From CAZMFZ01 sp964565665 (GTDB taxonomy: Bacteria; Bacteroidota; Bacteroidia; Cytophagales; UBA9547), in assembly GCA_964565665.1 (NCBI GenBank), contig CAZMFZ010000139.1, positions 1 through 8,307 on the forward strand: DNA of 8,307 nt, in the 5' to 3' direction. The position numbers were made by a program, and so were the translations under genes. The notes below the pieces were generated by a model, which worked only from the letters and a program-made list of their open reading frames with translations, did not search any database and had not been told where the DNA came from. Of the stretch, positions 5,560 to 8,307 are shown piece by piece; the first letter of the stretch is position 1; every line of letters begins with the position of its first letter.

Positions 5560-6927
5560 ATGGATCCAATTTTATTTGACACACTTACACAAGCCACCTC
5601 GGCTCCGGTCGATTCATCAGCAATAATTACCGCAGCATTGGTCGATTCGCTGGTCGCAACCAAAATGGTATTGGCAGAAACGAAAGCATCGCTGCTAGCA
5701 TCTTCAGCACAAAATGCGTTCACTATCAATAACCTTTGGATGATGATAGCCACAGCCTTGGTTTTCATTATGCACTTGGGGTTCGCAACATTGGAATCTG
5801 GCCTTACCAGAGCCAAAAATACTACCAATGTATTATTTAAAAATACGCTCATACCAGCCATTGGGTTGCTTACTTATGCACTAATTGGGTTTAATTTGAT
5901 GTATCCTGGTGCAGATTTTGCGGGCGGTTTTTTTGGCTTTTCAGGCTTTGGCTTGCCCATGCCTGAAGGAGGTGAAACCTCAGCTTACAACCCCGGGTAC
6001 ACCTATTGGACCGATTTTTTATTCCAAGGTATGTTTGCTGCTACTTGTGCTACCATTGTGTCTGGTGCAGTAGCCGAACGCATTAAGCTCATTAGTTTTT
6101 TACTTTTCTCAGTAGTGTTTGTGGCCATTGTTTATCCTATATTAGGTATGTGGAAATGGGGCGGAGGTTGGCTTAATGTGCTTGGATTTCACGATTTTGC
6201 AGGCTCTACAATTGTGCACTCAATAGGTGGTTGGGGTGCATTGGCAGGCACGTTGTTGCTAGGCCCTCGGTTAGGTAAATTTGAAAAGGGCAGAATATAC
6301 CCAATTCCGGGGCATAGCATGACATCAGCAGTAATTGGCACATTTATGCTTTGGCTTGGCTGGTTTGGCTTCAACGGTGGTTCAGTGCTGAGTGCCGACC
6401 CGGCTTTGGTATCTAAAGTATTGGTTACTACCAGTTTGGCAGCATCAGCTGGGGCAGTATTTGCTGCATTAACCATTTATTTTGTGAGTAAAAATTTCGA
6501 TTTAAGTATGACCCTAAATGGAATATTGGCAGGGCTTGTAGGTATTACTGCAGGTGCCGATATTACCTCTGTCACAGATTCGGTCATTATTGGAGCCGTA
6601 GCTGGAATAATAGTAGTATTTGCAGTATTAATGTTCGATAAATTGAAAATTGACGACCCCGTAGGTGCACTCTCTGCGCATTTGGTATGTGGAATTTGGG
6701 GTACACTGGCGGTAGGATTGTTCGGCTCCAAAGCAGGTGTACCCCAGCTTGTATATCAATTTATTGGCATATTTGCCATAGGAATAGCAGCATTCGGCTC
6801 TGCATTACTAATATTTTTAGGTGTAAAAGCAATTGCTGGCCTCAGGGTAGACAAAGACGAAGAGATATATGGCTTAGATGCAGGCGAACATGGCATGGAG
6901 GCATACCCGAATTTCTTGTCTAAGTAG
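5560..6927 (+). CDS. amtB: Ammonium transporter, Amt family
   Basis: This inner-membrane trimeric channel takes up ammonium. Eleven membrane segments are visible from about residue 57 to 421. Residues that define the E. coli AmtB pathway are kept: Phe159 (F107), Trp200 (W148) and Asp212 (D160) in HDFAGSTIVH, the twin histidines His220 and His374 (H168/H318), Phe271 (F215) and Ser275 (S219) in WFGFNGGS. The C-terminal tail carries YGLDAGEHGMEAYP (437-450), the conserved cytoplasmic region that contacts PII in this family. The order PII then amtB is the classical one, and the pair probably shares the promoter near 5090-5120. About 55 residues rich in Ala, Ser and Thr precede the first membrane segment. 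They lack the basic start and hydrophobic core of a signal peptide, although the family N-terminus normally faces the periplasm. The start is ATG; the next Met codons are at residues 36 and 61. Confidence 0.97.
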   Translation: MDPILFDTLTQATSAPVDSSAIITAALVDSLVATKMVLAETKASLLASSAQNAFTINNLWMMIATALVFIMHLGFATLESGLTRAKNTTNVLFKNTLIPAIGLLTYALIGFNLMYPGADFAGGFFGFSGFGLPMPEGGETSAYNPGYTYWTDFLFQGMFAATCATIVSGAVAERIKLISFLLFSVVFVAIVYPILGMWKWGGGWLNVLGFHDFAGSTIVHSIGGWGALAGTLLLGPRLGKFEKGRIYPIPGHSMTSAVIGTFMLWLGWFGFNGGSVLSADPALVSKVLVTTSLAASAGAVFAALTIYFVSKNFDLSMTLNGILAGLVGITAGADITSVTDSVIIGAVAGIIVVFAVLMFDKLKIDDPVGALSAHLVCGIWGTLAVGLFGSKAGVPQLVYQFIGIFAIGIAAFGSALLIFLGVKAIAGLRVDKDEEIYGLDAGEHGMEAYPNFLSK

Positions 6928-6932
6928 AAACC

Positions 6933-6964
6933 AAATTCATCCTGATGAAAATCAGGATGAATTT
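6933..6964. terminator. Bidirectional hairpin terminator between convergent amtB and the SemiSWEET gene
   Basis: AAATTCATCCTGAT (6933-6946) pairs perfectly with 6951-6964 around a GAAA tetraloop, a 14-bp stem. It begins 5 bp after the amtB stop and ends 3 bp before the stop codon of the gene on the opposite strand. The outer A/T pairs supply short U-runs in both directions, so it probably serves both transcripts. Confidence 0.85.
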
Positions 6965-6967
6965 CTT

Positions 6968-7234
6968 TCAATGGCTTACCATATCCTTTTTCACATTTAA
7001 TATTTTCTTTAGCAGAATATACCCTGCGGCAATAAGAGTAATGATATTGGCAAAGGTAATGGCTAAATCCTCTCTCAAAAAGCCATATACCAACCAGCAT
7101 AATACGCCAAGCCAAAAAAGCAAAAACATAGAGAGGGAAATAGACTTAGTATCGTTTGTTTTCCACACTTTGTATACTTGTGGCACAAAGGCAATGGTAG
7201 TAAGCGAAGCGGCCAAAAAGCCCAAATAAATCAT
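6968..7234 (-). CDS. SemiSWEET-type sugar transporter (MtN3/PQ-loop half-transporter)
   Basis: SemiSWEETs are small inner-membrane proteins with a single three-helix MtN3 bundle that pair as dimers to pass sugars such as sucrose or glucose. Three hydrophobic segments are visible (about residues 3-22, 32-52 and 57-77). The PQ motif sits in the first helix (AFVPQVYKVWKTNDTKSISL, 15-34). Trp47 and Asn63 fall at or next to the positions of the sugar-binding Trp and Asn described in characterised SemiSWEETs. The length of 88 residues is typical for a half-transporter, so it is not truncated. The start is ATG, 15 bp after the DUF3822 stop, which suggests one operon. The actual substrate cannot be read from sequence. 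Confidence 0.9.
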   Translation of the reverse strand: MIYLGFLAASLTTIAFVPQVYKVWKTNDTKSISLSMFLLFWLGVLCWLVYGFLREDLAITFANIITLIAAGYILLKKILNVKKDMVSH

Positions 7235-7249
7235 ATTGTGAAATGAAAT

Positions 7250-8128
7250 TTAGCAAAGAATGGTATTGTAAAGCCCGAAATAGTGGTGGTCGGTTATTTC
7301 ATCAAACTTGTAGCCAAATTTAATGCCTTGAGGCCTTTTACTGAAGCTTATGTTTCTGATATATTTAAAAATTCGAGAATAATAATCAGAATTTTTGTGA
7401 ATGTTCCCCATCAACACCAAGGGAATGGTGTCGGTATTCAAATCTAATTCATCGTATGTGAAAAGAATGAAATAAAGTAAATCGTTAGGCGTGGTGTATT
7501 TGAAATTATTGATGAATACCAAGGCGTTGTTGTCACGCACGGCAATGGTAGCTATTTGGTCTTCAATATTTACAAACACACTTTTGGCCTGGTTATTCGT
7601 GGCATACTGCAATACGCCTTCCATCATGGTGCTGGTATGGTGCAATACTTCTACCAATTTATTTGGGTATATCTTCTTAAACCAATCAGTCAGTTCTTGC
7701 TCAGCAGCGAAAATATTTACAGTGTCGTTGCTGGTATGTTTGTAATAATACAAAACTTCAAAATCTGACACAGAGCAGTTCACACTCAATATGTCTTTGG
7801 CATAGCTTTCAGCGAAAAGCGAACTTGGCACTAAAGAAAACTTTAAATTCTTTAAGTTCAGCTTTATAGATTTCCAAAAGCCTGCATTAAGATAGTGGTT
7901 GTCTTCATATATTTCTTTCAATACTTTTAAAATATCGGTAGAATTTCCAGCTTGGCTATATTCATAATGCTCAAGCATCATGCAACGGCTTTTTGCGACA
8001 TCAATTACACAGAATTGAAAGCTGGTAGTGCTTAGTAAAATTGATAAAGTGTAATTGTGTAGCTGATCAACCTCGAAAGTATCGTCAATTACTTTATTGA
8101 TGAGTTTAGCGTACTTAAGCTCTGCCAC
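7250..8128 (-). CDS. DUF3822 family protein
   Basis: This matches my memory of DUF3822, an uncharacterised family found in Bacteroidota. Recognisable stretches are FSLVPSSLF (97-105), NIFAAEQEL...WFKKIYP (138-155), and a segment FVNIEDQIATIAVRDNNALV (185-204) that looks like the strand pairs of an actin/hexokinase-type fold. FKYTTPNDLLYFILFTYDEL (209-228) and the HHYFGLYNTILC C-terminus complete the set. There is no signal peptide or membrane segment, so it is probably cytoplasmic. The length of 292 residues is normal for the family. The start is GTG, downstream of a well-formed promoter (8152-8182) with a short leader of about 15-20 nt. In the genomes I recall, this gene is often next to rsmD (16S rRNA methyltransferase) or coaD; here a SemiSWEET gene follows instead. 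The molecular function is unknown. Confidence 0.85.
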   Translation of the reverse strand: MAELKYAKLINKVIDDTFEVDQLHNYTLSILLSTTSFQFCVIDVAKSRCMMLEHYEYSQAGNSTDILKVLKEIYEDNHYLNAGFWKSIKLNLKNLKFSLVPSSLFAESYAKDILSVNCSVSDFEVLYYYKHTSNDTVNIFAAEQELTDWFKKIYPNKLVEVLHHTSTMMEGVLQYATNNQAKSVFVNIEDQIATIAVRDNNALVFINNFKYTTPNDLLYFILFTYDELDLNTDTIPLVLMGNIHKNSDYYSRIFKYIRNISFSKRPQGIKFGYKFDEITDHHYFGLYNTILC

Positions 8129-8151
8129 GTGAGGTATGTAAAGGGTATTAG

Positions 8152-8182
8152 CAAAACTATTATTTTTTTGATTAAAAGCAAA
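8152..8182 (-). promoter_or_regulatory. Bacteroidota-type promoter for the DUF3822-SemiSWEET unit
   Basis: On the minus strand TTTG (8179-8182) is followed after exactly 19 nt by TAGTTTTG (8152-8159), a full match to the phylum's TTTG-N19-TAnnTTTG pattern. Transcription would begin near 8146, about 18 nt before the GTG start. Confidence 0.7.
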
Positions 8183-8186
8183 ATAA

Positions 8187-8217
8187 AATAGCCTTTTTAT
8201 GTAAACGGATGGCTATT
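8187..8217. repeat. Small inverted repeat upstream of the DUF3822 promoter
   Basis: AATAGCC (8187-8193) and GGCTATT (8211-8217) form a 7-bp stem with a 17-nt loop. On the minus strand it is followed by a T-rich stretch (ATTTTATTTTG), so it may be a weak terminator for a minus-strand gene right of the window, or an operator just upstream of the -33 element. Confidence 0.35.
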
Positions 8218-8307
8218 CTAAGAAAACGTATTTGTATTATATTGATATTACACAAAAGTATGGAGAAGTTTTAATGTCAAATAATCGGGTGCTAAGCTGT
8301 ATACTGT

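Noticed and set aside
6189..6731. Minus-strand frames of 95 and 84 residues inside amtB
   Set aside because: They are Pro/Ala/Thr-rich products typical of the reverse complement of a membrane-protein gene; the plus-strand frame has every Amt key residue.
6756..7115. Minus-strand frame of 119 residues spanning the amtB end and the SemiSWEET gene
   Set aside because: It overlaps two well-supported genes and the terminator between them, and its sequence has no recognisable domain.
8274..8307. Possible plus-strand gene start (ATG at 8274) at the right edge
   Set aside because: Only eleven codons are visible, no promoter match precedes it at a proper spacing, and such a short open frame is expected by chance.
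1..8307. CRISPR array, tRNA/rRNA, insertion sequence or prophage/defence island
   Set aside because: No regularly spaced repeats, cloverleaf or rRNA-like sequence, transposase, integrase or nuclease/toxin genes are visible; the genes look like ordinary chromosome.

Overview
The window looks like chromosome of a Bacteroidota bacterium (Flavobacteria/Cytophagia/Chitinophagia-like). Four things point there: AT-rich sequence with no clear Shine-Dalgarno motifs, matches to the Bacteroidota promoter pattern TTTG-N19-TAnnTTTG upstream of two transcription units (near 5090-5120 and 8152-8182), a DUF3822 gene, and the flavour of the MarC and PII proteins. I see eleven credible genes, most of them conserved, and no insertion sequence, phage gene, CRISPR array, rRNA or tRNA. 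Four genes appear to start with GTG or TTG.

Left part (1-4845), all on the minus strand, listed in transcription order from right to left: a 117-residue protein I do not recognise (TTG start); aroQ, type II 3-dehydroquinate dehydratase of the shikimate pathway; a SerC-like class V PLP aminotransferase; rnhA, ribonuclease HI; a MarC-family membrane protein; a SlyD-type FKBP prolyl isomerase with a His-rich tail; and an RluA-family pseudouridine synthase. The last is closed by a strong hairpin terminator at 31-62. Gaps are 37-158 bp, so these are probably several short transcription units. A weak terminator and a new promoter separate marC from the FKBP gene, and a promoter-like element sits just upstream of aroQ.

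Middle (4846-6964): a 337-bp very AT-rich divergent intergenic region carries a near-perfect promoter for a plus-strand pair, a PII signalling protein and an ammonium transporter (amtB). This is the classical glnK-amtB arrangement, in which PII docks on the transporter from the cytoplasm and gates ammonium uptake. The PII is atypical in its T-loop and C-terminus. The pair ends in a 14-bp hairpin with a GAAA loop, shared with the convergent gene on the other strand.

Right part (6968-8307), minus strand: DUF3822 followed 15 bp later by a SemiSWEET-type sugar transporter half, probably one operon read from the promoter at 8152-8182. The last 125 bp hold a small inverted repeat and no supportable gene.

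I found no clear new multi-gene system. The most interesting items are the divergent PII T-loop, the paired TTGTACAA palindromes at the aroQ start codon, the unrecognised 117-residue gene, and the N-terminal extension of the Amt protein.
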